This document shows positions 9,314 through 17,377 of a stretch of DNA of 64,000 nucleotides, piece by piece. Location of the stretch: assembly GCF_030381805.1 (NCBI RefSeq), contig NZ_JAUDRH010000013.1, forward strand, positions 201,969 to 265,968, written 5' to 3'. The notes beneath the pieces are model-generated. The model was not told the DNA's origin. It searched no databases and was given only the letters and a program-made list of their open reading frames with translations. Both the position numbers and the translations under genes were made by a program. How positions within the stretch are numbered: position 1 is the stretch's first letter; the number at the start of each line of letters is the position of its first letter. This DNA comes from Chlorogloeopsis sp. ULAP01. Its GTDB lineage: Bacteria; Cyanobacteriota; Cyanobacteriia; Cyanobacteriales; Nostocaceae.

Positions 9314-9859
9314 ATGAATCAAAAAACCATTTTCGGCATTGCTTTAGGAGCTTTTGCCTTAAGCAGTGCAACAATGGCCATTTATACACCCAGCCAAGCT
9401 TATACCAAGAAGCACTTAGAGCCTTCTCATTCTCCAAGTCGTAGCTTTCAGATCGCACAAGCTTCCAGCACCAGTGCGATAGAACAGTCAGTTCACGAGA
9501 AAATTAATGCTTACCGTGGCTCAAAAGGCTTATCAAATTTGACTCGTAACTCTTCTATTGACAGTCAGGCTAGAACTCACAGTCGGAACATGGCTAGTGG
9601 TAATGTCCCATTTGGACATGATGGATTTCGACAGCGACTCACAAATACTGGTCTTTCATACAGCGCAGCTGCGGAAAATGTTGCTTACAATTGTGGATCT
9701 AGCGATCCTGCTAAGACAGCTGTAGACGGCTGGTTAAAAAGTAGCGGGCATCGCCGCAATATCGAAGGTAATTACAACCTCACTGGTATTGGTGTGGCTG
9801 CCACCACCAAAAACAATTGTGTTTATCTTTACTTTACGCAGATTTTCATGAAATCATGA
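9314..9859 (+). CDS. secreted CAP-domain (SCP/PR-1, YkwD-like) protein
   Basis: 181 residues from the ATG at 9314; a TTG one codon earlier is less likely. The N-terminus is signal-like (KTIFGIALGAFALSSATMA). Residues ~58-181 form a bacterial CAP domain: VHEKINAYRGSKGLSNL, RTHSRNMASG, a His in FGHDGF, AAENVAYN, WLKSSGHRRNI, then TGIGVAATTKNNCVYLYFTQIF. The conserved CAP His and Glu residues (GH..., AEN, SGHR) are present. Such proteins are exported, but the role of the bacterial members is poorly defined (proposed lipid binding or wall association). The gene is monocistronic, between pgk and a small hypothetical gene. Confidence 0.88.
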   Translation: MNQKTIFGIALGAFALSSATMAIYTPSQAYTKKHLEPSHSPSRSFQIAQASSTSAIEQSVHEKINAYRGSKGLSNLTRNSSIDSQARTHSRNMASGNVPFGHDGFRQRLTNTGLSYSAAAENVAYNCGSSDPAKTAVDGWLKSSGHRRNIEGNYNLTGIGVAATTKNNCVYLYFTQIFMKS

Positions 9860-9925
9860 TAGGCGTTCTTGCTCTATTTTCTGAGTAATAATGCTGTGTT
9901 CATAACTTTTTTTGAGCAACACTAC

Positions 9926-9953
9926 ATGGGGGCAATATAGCCCCCCATACTAT
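9926..9953 (+). terminator. GC hairpin after CAP-domain gene
   Basis: ATGGGGG (9926-9932) pairs with CCCCCCAT (9941-9948) across an AT loop, 66 nt after the stop of the CAP-domain gene. The trailing T-run is short (ACTATTT), so termination efficiency is uncertain. Confidence 0.55.
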
Positions 9954-10125
9954 TTCACATTAAAGTTTCAAGACGGTTAAATTGACTTTAGCTTTCAGCC
10001 TTTGAAATTTATCTCTTGGCGGATAAAAACTCACACGCCAGATCTGAGTAAAGTAAAATTCAGCAATTACCGTGACATCAGGGCTCATACCATTTCACTT
10101 TAATCACGATACGCATCAATTATAT

Positions 10126-10149
10126 AGAGACGTGCCATGGCACGTCTCT
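10126..10149. repeat. 24-bp perfect palindrome (GAGACGTG core)
   Basis: AGAGACGTGCCA is followed directly by its reverse complement, then CTTCTTTT. It resembles the GACGCG palindrome at 42701 and belongs to a class of short dispersed palindromes frequent in Nostocales. It could also act as a terminator because of the T-rich tail. Confidence 0.7.
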
Positions 10150-10232
10150 TCTTTTAGAGGAAATTAGTGTCACATAAAATGATGAAAATACCTCTTCCCT
10201 GTTCCCCGTTCCCCGTTCCCTAAATCTACACC

Positions 10233-10424
10233 ATGACTACTGCCACCATTCACTTAGTTGTTGGTATCGAAAAATTTACCTTAATAGTATTTTATACTGA
10301 GGACGATGAATGGCAGTTTCGAGTCCTGAGCGGTGGCGGTGCAGTGTTTGGTGAGCGCAAGCTTTATTATTCTGCCCATGCAGCTGAAAAAGCAGGAAGA
10401 GAGTGGATTGCTAAGGGAAATTGA
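10233..10424 (+). CDS. small conserved-type hypothetical protein (63 aa)
   Basis: 63 residues, starting MTTATIHLVVGIEKFTLIVF and ending with a helix AHAAEKAGREWIAKGN. The beta-strand-rich front (YTEDDEWQFRVLSGGG) and the closing helix look like a small folded domain. I do not recognise a named family. It lies between the CAP gene and glpK, with a 114-bp gap to the latter, so co-transcription is possible but not shown. A low-complexity CCCTGTTCCCC-type stretch precedes it. Confidence 0.5.
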   Translation: MTTATIHLVVGIEKFTLIVFYTEDDEWQFRVLSGGGAVFGERKLYYSAHAAEKAGREWIAKGN

Positions 10425-10538
10425 TTAAAACTGCCAATATTAACTTCCGTTGCTGATTGGCATAAAATAGCGATCGCTACTGTAGTAAGTAGGTGAACAT
10501 AATTAATTAAATGTATACTTATCGCCTTAACAACAGCT

Positions 10539-12059
10539 ATGCAAGAAATTGGCACTAAAACTCCACCATCAGTATACATTCTCGCACTTGACTTGGGTAC
10601 TACAGGCAACCGCGCTTTCGTGTTTAATGCCCTTGGCAAAATAGTTGGGCAAGCATACAAAGAACTAAGACAGTATTATCCCCAGCCTGGATGGGTAGAA
10701 CATGACGCCTGCCAAATTTGGCAGGATACTTGCTGGGTAATGCAAACTGCAATTGAAAATGCTCAAATTACTCTCAGTGAAATAGCCGCAATTGGACTAA
10801 CTGTACAGCGAGAAACTTGTTTAATTTGGGATAAAACCACTGGGCAACCACTGCATCGGGCAATTGTTTGGCAAGATCGCCGCACTGCTTTTCTGTGTCA
10901 ACAATTGCAGCAACAAGGATATGCTGAGGAGATTTATGATCGCACTGGCTTAGTTATTGATGCTTATTTTTCTGCTACAAAACTCAGATGGCTGCTAGAT
11001 AATACAACAGGTGTTGACCTCAACAATGTCTTGGCAGGTACAGTTGATACTTGGATACTGTGGAAACTTACAGGTGAGAGAGTTCATGCTACCGATCATA
11101 GTAACGCCAGCCGCACAATGTTGATGAATCTGGGTACCTGTAAATGGGATGAAACGCTTCTAGACTTACTTAAAATTCCCGCTCATATCCTACCCCAAAT
11201 TCAACCCAGTTTAGGAAAATTTGGTGTTACCGATGCGACTGTAGTAGGTGCAGAAATTCCCATCACTGCCATCTTAGGCGATCAACAGGCAGCTTTATTT
11301 GGTCATAGTTGCGATCGCCCCGGTTTGATGAAATGCACCTATGGCACAGGTAGCTTTTTGGTAGCTCACACTGGCTCAAATATAGTCCGTTCTCAACATC
11401 AACTCATTTCCACAGTGGCATGGACGCAAGTTAAAAAAAGTAATAATTTAGACGTAGGTTATGCTTTAGAAGGTAGTATGTTTACTAGTGGAGCGTGCAT
11501 CCAATGGTTGCGGGATGGCATCAAAATAATTAAAAATGCTGCCGAAACAGAAGCGATCGCCAATCAAGTTGCCGACAATGGCGGTGTATATTTTGTACCT
11601 GCATTTAGTGGACTAGGCGCACCCCATTGGGATATGACTGCCAGGGGAGCATTTTTGGGAATTACCGCAGCAGTGCAACCCCAGCATTTAGTCAGAGCTG
11701 TCTTAGAAGCGATCGCCTACCAAGTTAAAGAAGTAGTGCAAGCAATAGATGCATCTTCTCGGACTCCAATGCAAAGATTAATCGTGGATGGTGGTGCGTG
11801 TGACAACAATTTTCTAATGCAGTTTCAAGCAGACGTATTGGGTATTCCTGTAGAACGTCCAGTGATGCGCGATATAACTGTACAGGGTATAGCATTTGCA
11901 GCAGGATTAGCGGTTGGATTTTGGCATAGTTATGAGGAACTAGTGCAACAACGGCAAATTGATCGTGTCTTTGAACCTGGTGTAGGTAGAGAATATGCAA
12001 TAGCTAACTTTACCACCTGGCAAAAAGCGGTAGAACGGGCTAAACATTGGACAGAATAA
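10539..12059 (+). CDS. glpK: glycerol kinase
   Basis: 506 residues, FGGY carbohydrate-kinase family, close to the usual ~500. It phosphorylates glycerol to glycerol 3-phosphate with ATP. Visible marks are the N-terminal phosphate loop ALDLGTTGNRAFVF (~16-29), GWVEHDACQIW, the substrate region QRETCLIWDK and VWQDRRT, the hinge CTYGTGSFLVAHTG, and the second ATPase signature VDGGACDNNFLMQFQAD. The start is ATG at 10539, with MQEIGTKTPPS as a short leader before the fold. The gene stands alone. Some FGGY kinases phosphorylate other polyols, but the glycerol-type motifs (ERETC-like, WQDRRT) support glycerol. Confidence 0.93.
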   Translation: MQEIGTKTPPSVYILALDLGTTGNRAFVFNALGKIVGQAYKELRQYYPQPGWVEHDACQIWQDTCWVMQTAIENAQITLSEIAAIGLTVQRETCLIWDKTTGQPLHRAIVWQDRRTAFLCQQLQQQGYAEEIYDRTGLVIDAYFSATKLRWLLDNTTGVDLNNVLAGTVDTWILWKLTGERVHATDHSNASRTMLMNLGTCKWDETLLDLLKIPAHILPQIQPSLGKFGVTDATVVGAEIPITAILGDQQAALFGHSCDRPGLMKCTYGTGSFLVAHTGSNIVRSQHQLISTVAWTQVKKSNNLDVGYALEGSMFTSGACIQWLRDGIKIIKNAAETEAIANQVADNGGVYFVPAFSGLGAPHWDMTARGAFLGITAAVQPQHLVRAVLEAIAYQVKEVVQAIDASSRTPMQRLIVDGGACDNNFLMQFQADVLGIPVERPVMRDITVQGIAFAAGLAVGFWHSYEELVQQRQIDRVFEPGVGREYAIANFTTWQKAVERAKHWTE

Positions 12060-12261
12060 ATGTGGGGATAGGCGATCGCGCTCATTTTACCCAGCAGATA
12101 AATAACCTTAGGGCTTTATCACTGAGGCTAAAAACTTGAAATTATATTTCCCTTTCTTTGCATCTTTGCGATTCAATAATTATTTTTGAACCACGAAGGC
12201 GCGAAGAACACTAAGGAAAGGATAAGCTGAAAATAGCAAATTATGCAGCACCATCAATTCT

Positions 12262-12954
12262 ATGGCTGAATTCCAACTCCAGCGAAATCTGCCAAGTAGC
12301 GACGAACTGCCCTGTTCTGACGATACACCTGTGGATAACGAAGACCAGAATTTTTTACCTAATTTTTTATTGTTCCTTTTAGATTTTATCTGGGCAAATC
12401 GTCAAGATTGGTATTTTGGCGTAGATATGGGAATTTACCATACAACTGGAGTTAGCCCATTAGTACCAGTGGTTCCTGACGGATTTTTGAGCTTGGGAGT
12501 CGAACGCCGCAAAGCAGGGAAATCGCGCTTAAGTTATGTAGTTTGGGAAGAAAATAATATTCCTCCTATCTTCGTGCTGGAAATAGTTTCCCGCACACCT
12601 GGTAACGAATACGATCTCAAAACAAACATCTACGCCAATTTGGGAGTTCTCTACTACGTCATCTACAATCCCGATTACTGGCGACGAGATGGACATTTAC
12701 CTTTTGAGGTGTATCGTTTAGTTAATGGTTCTTATCAATTGCAGATTGGAGAACCTTTGTGGATGCCAGAAATTGGCTTAGGAATTGGGCGGTACCGCCG
12801 CTTCATTGGTGGAGTGGAGCGCGAGTTACTTTACTGGTGCGATCGCCAAGGAAATCGTTATCTCGCAGCAGATGAAGCAGAAGAACAAGCACGTCAACGC
12901 GCTGAACGCCTGGCAGCACGTTTGCGCGAGTTAGGAGAAGATCCGCAAGAGTAA
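12262..12954 (+). CDS. Uma2 family (DUF820) putative endonuclease
   Basis: 230 residues. The core shows the PD-(D/E)xK-like Uma2 pattern: VVPDGFLSLGVERR, then PPIFVLEIVSRTPGNEYDLKTNIYANLGVLYYVIYNPD, with Asp in VPDG, Glu in LEIVS and a Lys in DLKTN as candidate catalytic residues. A basic, Ala/Glu-rich helix closes the protein (EEQARQRAERLAARLRELGE), as in many cyanobacterial members. These genes are highly multiplied in cyanobacteria. A nuclease role is inferred from the fold, and the biological role is unknown. It appears monocistronic. Confidence 0.85.
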   Translation: MAEFQLQRNLPSSDELPCSDDTPVDNEDQNFLPNFLLFLLDFIWANRQDWYFGVDMGIYHTTGVSPLVPVVPDGFLSLGVERRKAGKSRLSYVVWEENNIPPIFVLEIVSRTPGNEYDLKTNIYANLGVLYYVIYNPDYWRRDGHLPFEVYRLVNGSYQLQIGEPLWMPEIGLGIGRYRRFIGGVERELLYWCDRQGNRYLAADEAEEQARQRAERLAARLRELGEDPQE

Positions 12955-13076
12955 GGGCGGTGATATCTTCTTCTTGCCAAACATCGTTCAGATATCGCAC
13001 CACAATTTACATCAGCGTGAGAAGAATGCCTGATTAAGCTGAGGAGAAAATTTTTTCTGATGCGATTTTATCTCCC

Positions 13077-13236
13077 CAAAACAACAACACCCAAGCTCTT
13101 AGTAGCTTAAATATTTCCTCTCATTTGTGATTCTATCTAGGCTTGCTGATTAATGATTAATAACCAGCCTTATTGCCTCTTGATACTACTAATATGAGGA
13201 AATATAAGCGTTTGTCTTGGGTGTTGCTGTTATTTG
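13077..13236. repeat. MITE-like element with ~40-bp terminal inverted repeats
   Basis: The left end (13077-13120, CAAAACAACAACACCCAAG...ATATTTCCTC) matches, in reverse complement, the right end (13196-13236, GAGGAAATAT...CTTGGGTGTTGCTGTTATTTG) over about 40 positions with scattered differences. The total is about 160 bp with no coding frame. Long imperfect terminal inverted repeats around a short non-coding core are the hallmark of a miniature inverted-repeat element. A stable RNA hairpin is the alternative. No clear target duplication is seen. Confidence 0.55.
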
Positions 13237-13465
13237 ACAAGACAGATGCTCCAACAGCGTTTTTACCTCTTAACTAAATTGAACCATTGAACCTTTGGAA
13301 TCGAGGCTGTTTTATCTGCCAAGGAAGCTTATTAGCTTCTACTCTTAGATTATCACTAATAATCATGTACGGTGTTTTTTGAAACCAAACTTTACTTTTG
13401 TTCTACTTGTTTAATAACAATATCAACACTTCTTAATACTCTTTATATCAAAATTCTCTTCAATT

Positions 13466-13573
13466 GTAGGGTGCGTTACGCGCTCCTTTAACGCACCACC
13501 AGATTGCGGTGCTTTACGGCTAGTTCATACTTTCTTAAATTCTCAAATCCTTTTGTAGTCGTAACACACCCTA
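13466..13573. repeat. nested palindromic repeat (GTAGGGTGCGTTA family)
   Basis: GTAGGGTGCGTTAC (13466-13479) pairs with GTAACACACCCTAC (13560-13573), with an inner pair GGTGCGTTA/TAACGCACC (13470-13478/13489-13497). It abuts the 3' end of the glycosyltransferase gene. A relative occurs at 37073-37133. It is recognisable as a common Nostocales intergenic repeat. Confidence 0.7.
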
Positions 13574-13577
13574 CTGT

Positions 13578-14576
13578 TCACGTTCTTAAATATTTCTTCC
13601 TTGCTTTTTTGAATATTGTCTGTATGTGTAATTTTGCCAGACGCATTCTTGTCAAATTCTTGATATTAGAAGAAAAACGAGCTTTGTGGTCAAAGAAAGC
13701 ATTTAGCTCATCCAAAATTACTTGTAAACGCTTAGTAATATTTTCAGTGCGATATTCTGCAAAAAAATCTGGATACAACTCTGGTAGATTTACAGATGTT
13801 AGCGCCTTCAGAATTCTTTGAACATCGTACTCTTTTGAATATCCAGCAATTTTATAGCAATTAAATCCCGGATCTAAATAATCAGACAACCCACCATTGA
13901 CACTAGAAAAAACCTGACAGCCACAAGCAAGAGCTTCCATTGGTTGCAATCCAAATCCTTCGCTTACACCTTGTTGCGCCCAGTATTCAGCAGAGTCATA
14001 TAAGTAAATCTTAGTGCGATTGAATAACCCAACTAAATCTTCTACATAGGAATCAACAACAAATACTCGACACTGCTGCTGCAAAGCTGGAATTAATTCC
14101 TGCATTAAATATTCAGAAGATTTTCTCGCTTGGACTAAAACATCAATATCTCTTTCCAAATTTAAATTTTGGAACTCCTCAGTTATCTGATTAGGTAAAT
14201 AATAAATTAGAGAGTTGGGAGAGTGTTGTCCCCAATATCCCATTGTATTTCTACTCACAGTGATAATTGGAATACTTGCAGGAAGATTAAATCCATAGCC
14301 CGTACTGTGAGCATGGTAGACAACATTGTATTGCTTGAGTTTGGCAGCTAGTCTAGCTACATCAAATCCCCAGCTAATCACAAAAATGACATCATTTAAA
14401 TTTTGTTCTTGAAGTATGTCATTAAGGAAAAGCTTGCCTTTCTCTCGTTGACGGTAAGTTACAACCTCAGCACTACAAATTTTTTTAGCAAGATTTAATG
14501 TTTTTAATTCTGCCCAAAGTCCTCCACAAGCAAACTTGCCATCTGTCCCAGGAAGTAAAAAGTACAATTTTCTCAT
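13578..14576 (-). CDS. GT4-like glycosyltransferase
   Basis: 332 residues. It opens with MRKLYFLLPGTDGKFACGGLWAE, a GT-B N-lobe with the glycine-rich strand of sugar transferases. The C-lobe carries SEGFGLQPMEALACGC, the E-x7-E donor-binding motif with Glu206 and Glu214, as in family GT4. The C-terminal ~40 residues are basic and helical (LAKLHIQTIFKKARKKYLRT), which may help membrane association. Donor and acceptor are unknown. No other polysaccharide genes adjoin it. The start is the ATG at 14574-14576. Confidence 0.82.
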   Translation of the reverse strand: MRKLYFLLPGTDGKFACGGLWAELKTLNLAKKICSAEVVTYRQREKGKLFLNDILQEQNLNDVIFVISWGFDVARLAAKLKQYNVVYHAHSTGYGFNLPASIPIITVSRNTMGYWGQHSPNSLIYYLPNQITEEFQNLNLERDIDVLVQARKSSEYLMQELIPALQQQCRVFVVDSYVEDLVGLFNRTKIYLYDSAEYWAQQGVSEGFGLQPMEALACGCQVFSSVNGGLSDYLDPGFNCYKIAGYSKEYDVQRILKALTSVNLPELYPDFFAEYRTENITKRLQVILDELNAFFDHKARFSSNIKNLTRMRLAKLHIQTIFKKARKKYLRT

Positions 14577-14634
14577 TATGCAATTTTCCTAAATGCAATG
14601 GTATAAGGGACTGGGTACTGGTTATTAGTACTGG

Positions 14635-14771
14635 GAAGAAGAGGACACAGGGGGACAAGGAGTTGAGGGAGTTGAGGGAGGTGAGGAAGTAATAAAAGTA
14701 AATTCTTCCCCATCTTCCCTATCTCCCTCATCTGTTCCTCTTTCACTTCGCCACTCCCTAGCCCCTATTTC
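14635..14771. repeat. low-complexity purine/pyrimidine tracts
   Basis: GAGTTGAGGGAGTTGAGGG is a short tandem repeat and is followed by CCCC/TCTCCCTC pyrimidine strings. Similar purine-rich tracts with complementary pyrimidine tracts recur at 6715-6750, 10196-10225, 15528-15665, 35150-35215 and 42820-42850. Confidence 0.5.
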
Positions 14772-15425
14772 CTATTCCCGCCAACGCACTTTCACGAAAT
14801 TGGCTTCACGTCCCCATACATCTCGTGTAGGTGTTATATTTTCCACTTCCACATTAAAGGGAATGGCTGTTGTTAAATAACGCTGTGCTAAAGTACCGAT
14901 ATCAGGAGCTAATTCTGCCGCAGTTGTGGCTGCTAACCCCAATCCAATGAGTTGTTCAATCGGCCCTCGTGGTAACAATAGATGTGTACCTACAGCAAAT
15001 CCAGCTGTTAGCAACATTGCCACTGATAAATTTGTACCACAACGAGGATGTACTGCTAAATGCCATTCTCCATTGGTAAGGCGATTGAGGGCAAGGTTGA
15101 CTGCACGTCGTAAATCGCTAATATTTACCTGACCATAAAGATAAAATCCTTGCTCTGTAGATAAACCGCTCAATAGTTCGTTATCTAACTGAAAATTGCT
15201 AGGGCTTCTTTGATTAAAATGGGTTACTTTTGATTCACTTAAAACCCATACAGTAGCATGTTCTAAAGCATGAACCTGCCGCAGCATGAGAATTTCTTTC
15301 AAACCTGGAATAAAGGATAGCAGCCTAAGTAAGTCGGCATCTAATGTAGGTTGAGGTGCTGTAAAATCAAAATTAAATAAATCAAAGGTAAAGCCGCCAG
15401 TTTCGGCAGAAGCAGAAGTATTCAT
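14772..15425 (-). CDS. DUF6391-like membrane-associated protein
   Basis: 217 residues. The central part reads LRQVHALEHATVWVLSE, then GQVNISDLRRAVNLALNRL, HPRCGTNLSVAML, and a hydrophobic stretch of ~35 residues (LLTAGFAVGTHLLLPRGPIEQLIGLGLAATTAA). It ends VENITPTRDVWGREANFVKVRWRE. I associate the HALEHAT...HPRCGTN pattern with the cyanobacterial DUF6391 family, from memory and not by search. The conserved His, Glu and Cys residues could bind metal, but that is speculation. The gene stands alone between the glycosyltransferase and a LuxR regulator. Confidence 0.65.
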   Translation of the reverse strand: MNTSASAETGGFTFDLFNFDFTAPQPTLDADLLRLLSFIPGLKEILMLRQVHALEHATVWVLSESKVTHFNQRSPSNFQLDNELLSGLSTEQGFYLYGQVNISDLRRAVNLALNRLTNGEWHLAVHPRCGTNLSVAMLLTAGFAVGTHLLLPRGPIEQLIGLGLAATTAAELAPDIGTLAQRYLTTAIPFNVEVENITPTRDVWGREANFVKVRWRE

Positions 15426-15527
15426 AGGAAAACTGCTCCTAACGCTGATGGAGCAACATGGTTTTTTTCAAATGTACCTTCTCAACGTGGAGATTGTTGC
15501 TAATTTTTGTTGACTAGCCTAAAAATA

Positions 15528-15665
15528 GGGGTTAGGAAGAGGACAAGGGGCAGGGGAGACAAGGTGACAAGGGGAGAAGACGTGACTCACGATCCTTCTT
15601 TCTTGTCCCCATCCTCTTTACTCTGTGTCCCCGCGTTCTCTTCCCAATCCCCAGTACCCTGTTGC
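15528..15665. repeat. low-complexity G/C-tract repeat in spacer
   Basis: Alternating GGGGACAAGG/GGGGAGAC-like strings are followed by CTTGTCCCC and CCCAATCCCC strings, in the 324-bp gap between the DUF6391-like gene and the LuxR regulator. No gene is seen. A GAGGTTCACACTGAACAC-type palindromic stretch follows near 15677. Confidence 0.5.
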
Positions 15666-15749
15666 GCTTGATTTTGAGAGGTTCACACTGAACACGAGGC
15701 GTGAGGAGGGGAACTAAAGCCAACCTATCAAAATTAGCTTCACAGCATA

Positions 15750-16028
15750 CTAGTAATTTGTTGATTCTCCATTTTGATTGGGCAGAGAACAGCAGTTGAC
15801 ATCATCTAAGCAAACTTTACCCCAATGTAATGCCCAACGAACAAGAGCCACTCGATTATCTGTCCCCGTTTTGGTAAGAATGTTGCTGATATGATTATCA
15901 ACTGTACGTTTGCTAATTTCAAGTTTACCTGCAATCTCTTGGTTAGTTAAGCCAGCGGCCACCAAGTCAATTATTTGCAGTTCTCTGTCTGACAGACTAA
16001 CAGGGGTCTGAGACTCGCCACCAGCCAT
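15750..16028 (-). CDS. pedR: small LuxR-type regulator, PedR-like
   Basis: 92 residues, consisting almost wholly of a LuxR/FixJ helix-turn-helix: LSDRELQIIDLVAAGLTNQEIAGKLEISKRTVDNHISNILTKTG (about 12-55), with no receiver domain. A short tail carries Cys73, Cys79 and Cys80. Size, lack of receiver and C-terminal cysteines match PedR of Synechocystis, a redox-responsive regulator of photosynthetic electron transport genes reported to be controlled by thioredoxin through cysteine. The symbol is given on that resemblance. It is divergent from the sugar kinase gene 350 bp away. It could be another stand-alone LuxR-type regulator. Confidence 0.7.
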   Translation of the reverse strand: MAGGESQTPVSLSDRELQIIDLVAAGLTNQEIAGKLEISKRTVDNHISNILTKTGTDNRVALVRWALHWGKVCLDDVNCCSLPNQNGESTNY

Positions 16029-16378
16029 GCGTTATTTTCTCCTCCTTGGTATATGTACTTAATGCTCTCTCTCATTCTAGAAGATTCTTTAGCTGGTAGG
16101 CATTTCCAGTATAATTAAAAGTACTATATGTTAATAATTTACTGTTTGACTTAAGATTGGCAGTAAGATACAATCGCACTCCAATGACTCTTTTGAGTTT
16201 TGTGTAGAATTCAGAGAAAATTATACTACTCTAAAAAGCATCAGGCGCAAGCATTTAGAGCTATTTTAATTAGCAAAAAATGCGATTGAAATGTATGAAT
16301 GACTGCCGAAAAAAATAGAAAGTATTGTAGATTTTATACTGGACAATTCCTCTTCCAACATCAAAAATCAAAAATGAG
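16029..16378. promoter_or_regulatory. divergent spacer pedR-like / sugar kinase
   Basis: 350 bp, AT-rich, presumably holding promoters for both genes. CTCCTCC-like sequence just above 16028 (GGAGGAG on the coding strand) is the ribosome binding site of the LuxR gene. Before the kinase start the sequence ATGAGATGAGT has two overlapping ATGs; the first is closed at once by TGA. No confident operator is seen. Confidence 0.4.
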
Positions 16379-17362
16379 ATGAGTAATCCCCGTGTTTTGT
16401 GCCTGGGTGAAGTTTTGTTTGATTGTTTGGCTGATCAATTGGGACGATCGCTCTCAGAAGTCGAGTCTTGGACTCCCTACCCAGGGGGAGCACCAGCTAA
16501 TGTAGCCTGTGGTTTGGTAAAGCTGGGGATACCAGCAGGATTTATCGGATGTGTGGGTGAAGATGAGCCTGGTAATGAGCTAGTTGAGCTATTGCAAAAA
16601 GTAGGTGTAGATACAACTGGTGTACAACGTCATCCCACAGCACCAACACGGCAGGTTTATGTTGTGCGCTCTTTAGAAGGCGATCGCACCTTTGCTGGAT
16701 TTGGACATTATAGCACCACAGAATTTGCTGATACCCGTCTACAAGCAGATCAACTACCAATCCAGCTATTTGAAGCAGCAGATTTTTTAGTTTTAGGGAC
16801 TCTGGAATTAGCCTACCCAGAAAGCGGCCGAGCAGTTAAGCGTGCCTTACAATTGGCAGAAGAGTACAACCTCAAAGTTTTGTTAGATGTCAATTGGCGT
16901 CCTGTGTTTTGGACTGATCCTGAGATAGCACCACAAAAAATTCGGGAATTATTCCCAAAAGTCGATTTTCTCAAACTCTCACTAGAGGAAGCCGAATGGC
17001 TATTTGACACCAGTAAGCCAAGAGAAATTCTTAGCCGCCTCAATTCGGTTGAGGGTGTAGTAGTAACGAATGGGGAAAAGGGCTGTACCTACTCTTTTGA
17101 AGAACACGACGGTGAGTTACCAGCCTTTGATGTTTCTGTTGTTGATACCACTGGAGCAGGAGATAGCTTTGTCGTCGGCTTTATCCATCAGTTGTTAACT
17201 CACGGTATTAAAAGCTTGAGCGATCCACAAACGGCCAAACAAGTAATCACCTATGCTAGTGCTGTGGGGGCGCTGACGACAATGACACCGGGAGCGATCG
17301 CTTCTCAACCAACGGCAGCGGAAGTGGAAGCTTTTCTGTTGAATGTGGGTGTGAAGAGGTAG
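16379..17362 (+). CDS. PfkB-family sugar kinase, probable fructokinase
   Basis: 327 residues. It starts VLCLGEVLFDCLADQ, then YPGGAPANVACGLVKLG (PfkB signature 1), GFIGCVGEDEPGNEL and LLDVNWRPVFW. It ends with DTTGAGDSFVVGFIHQLL (signature 2), in which the Asp near residue 262 is the catalytic base. GEVLFDCL and GGAPANVA are typical of fructokinases, which make fructose 6-phosphate from fructose and ATP. Other ribokinase-family substrates are possible. The start is ATG at 16379; the ATG 5 nt earlier is out of frame and stops immediately. It is convergent with the next gene (15-bp gap). Confidence 0.85.
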   Translation: MSNPRVLCLGEVLFDCLADQLGRSLSEVESWTPYPGGAPANVACGLVKLGIPAGFIGCVGEDEPGNELVELLQKVGVDTTGVQRHPTAPTRQVYVVRSLEGDRTFAGFGHYSTTEFADTRLQADQLPIQLFEAADFLVLGTLELAYPESGRAVKRALQLAEEYNLKVLLDVNWRPVFWTDPEIAPQKIRELFPKVDFLKLSLEEAEWLFDTSKPREILSRLNSVEGVVVTNGEKGCTYSFEEHDGELPAFDVSVVDTTGAGDSFVVGFIHQLLTHGIKSLSDPQTAKQVITYASAVGALTTMTPGAIASQPTAAEVEAFLLNVGVKR

Positions 17363-17377
17363 CCCTGTGAAGCTTGA

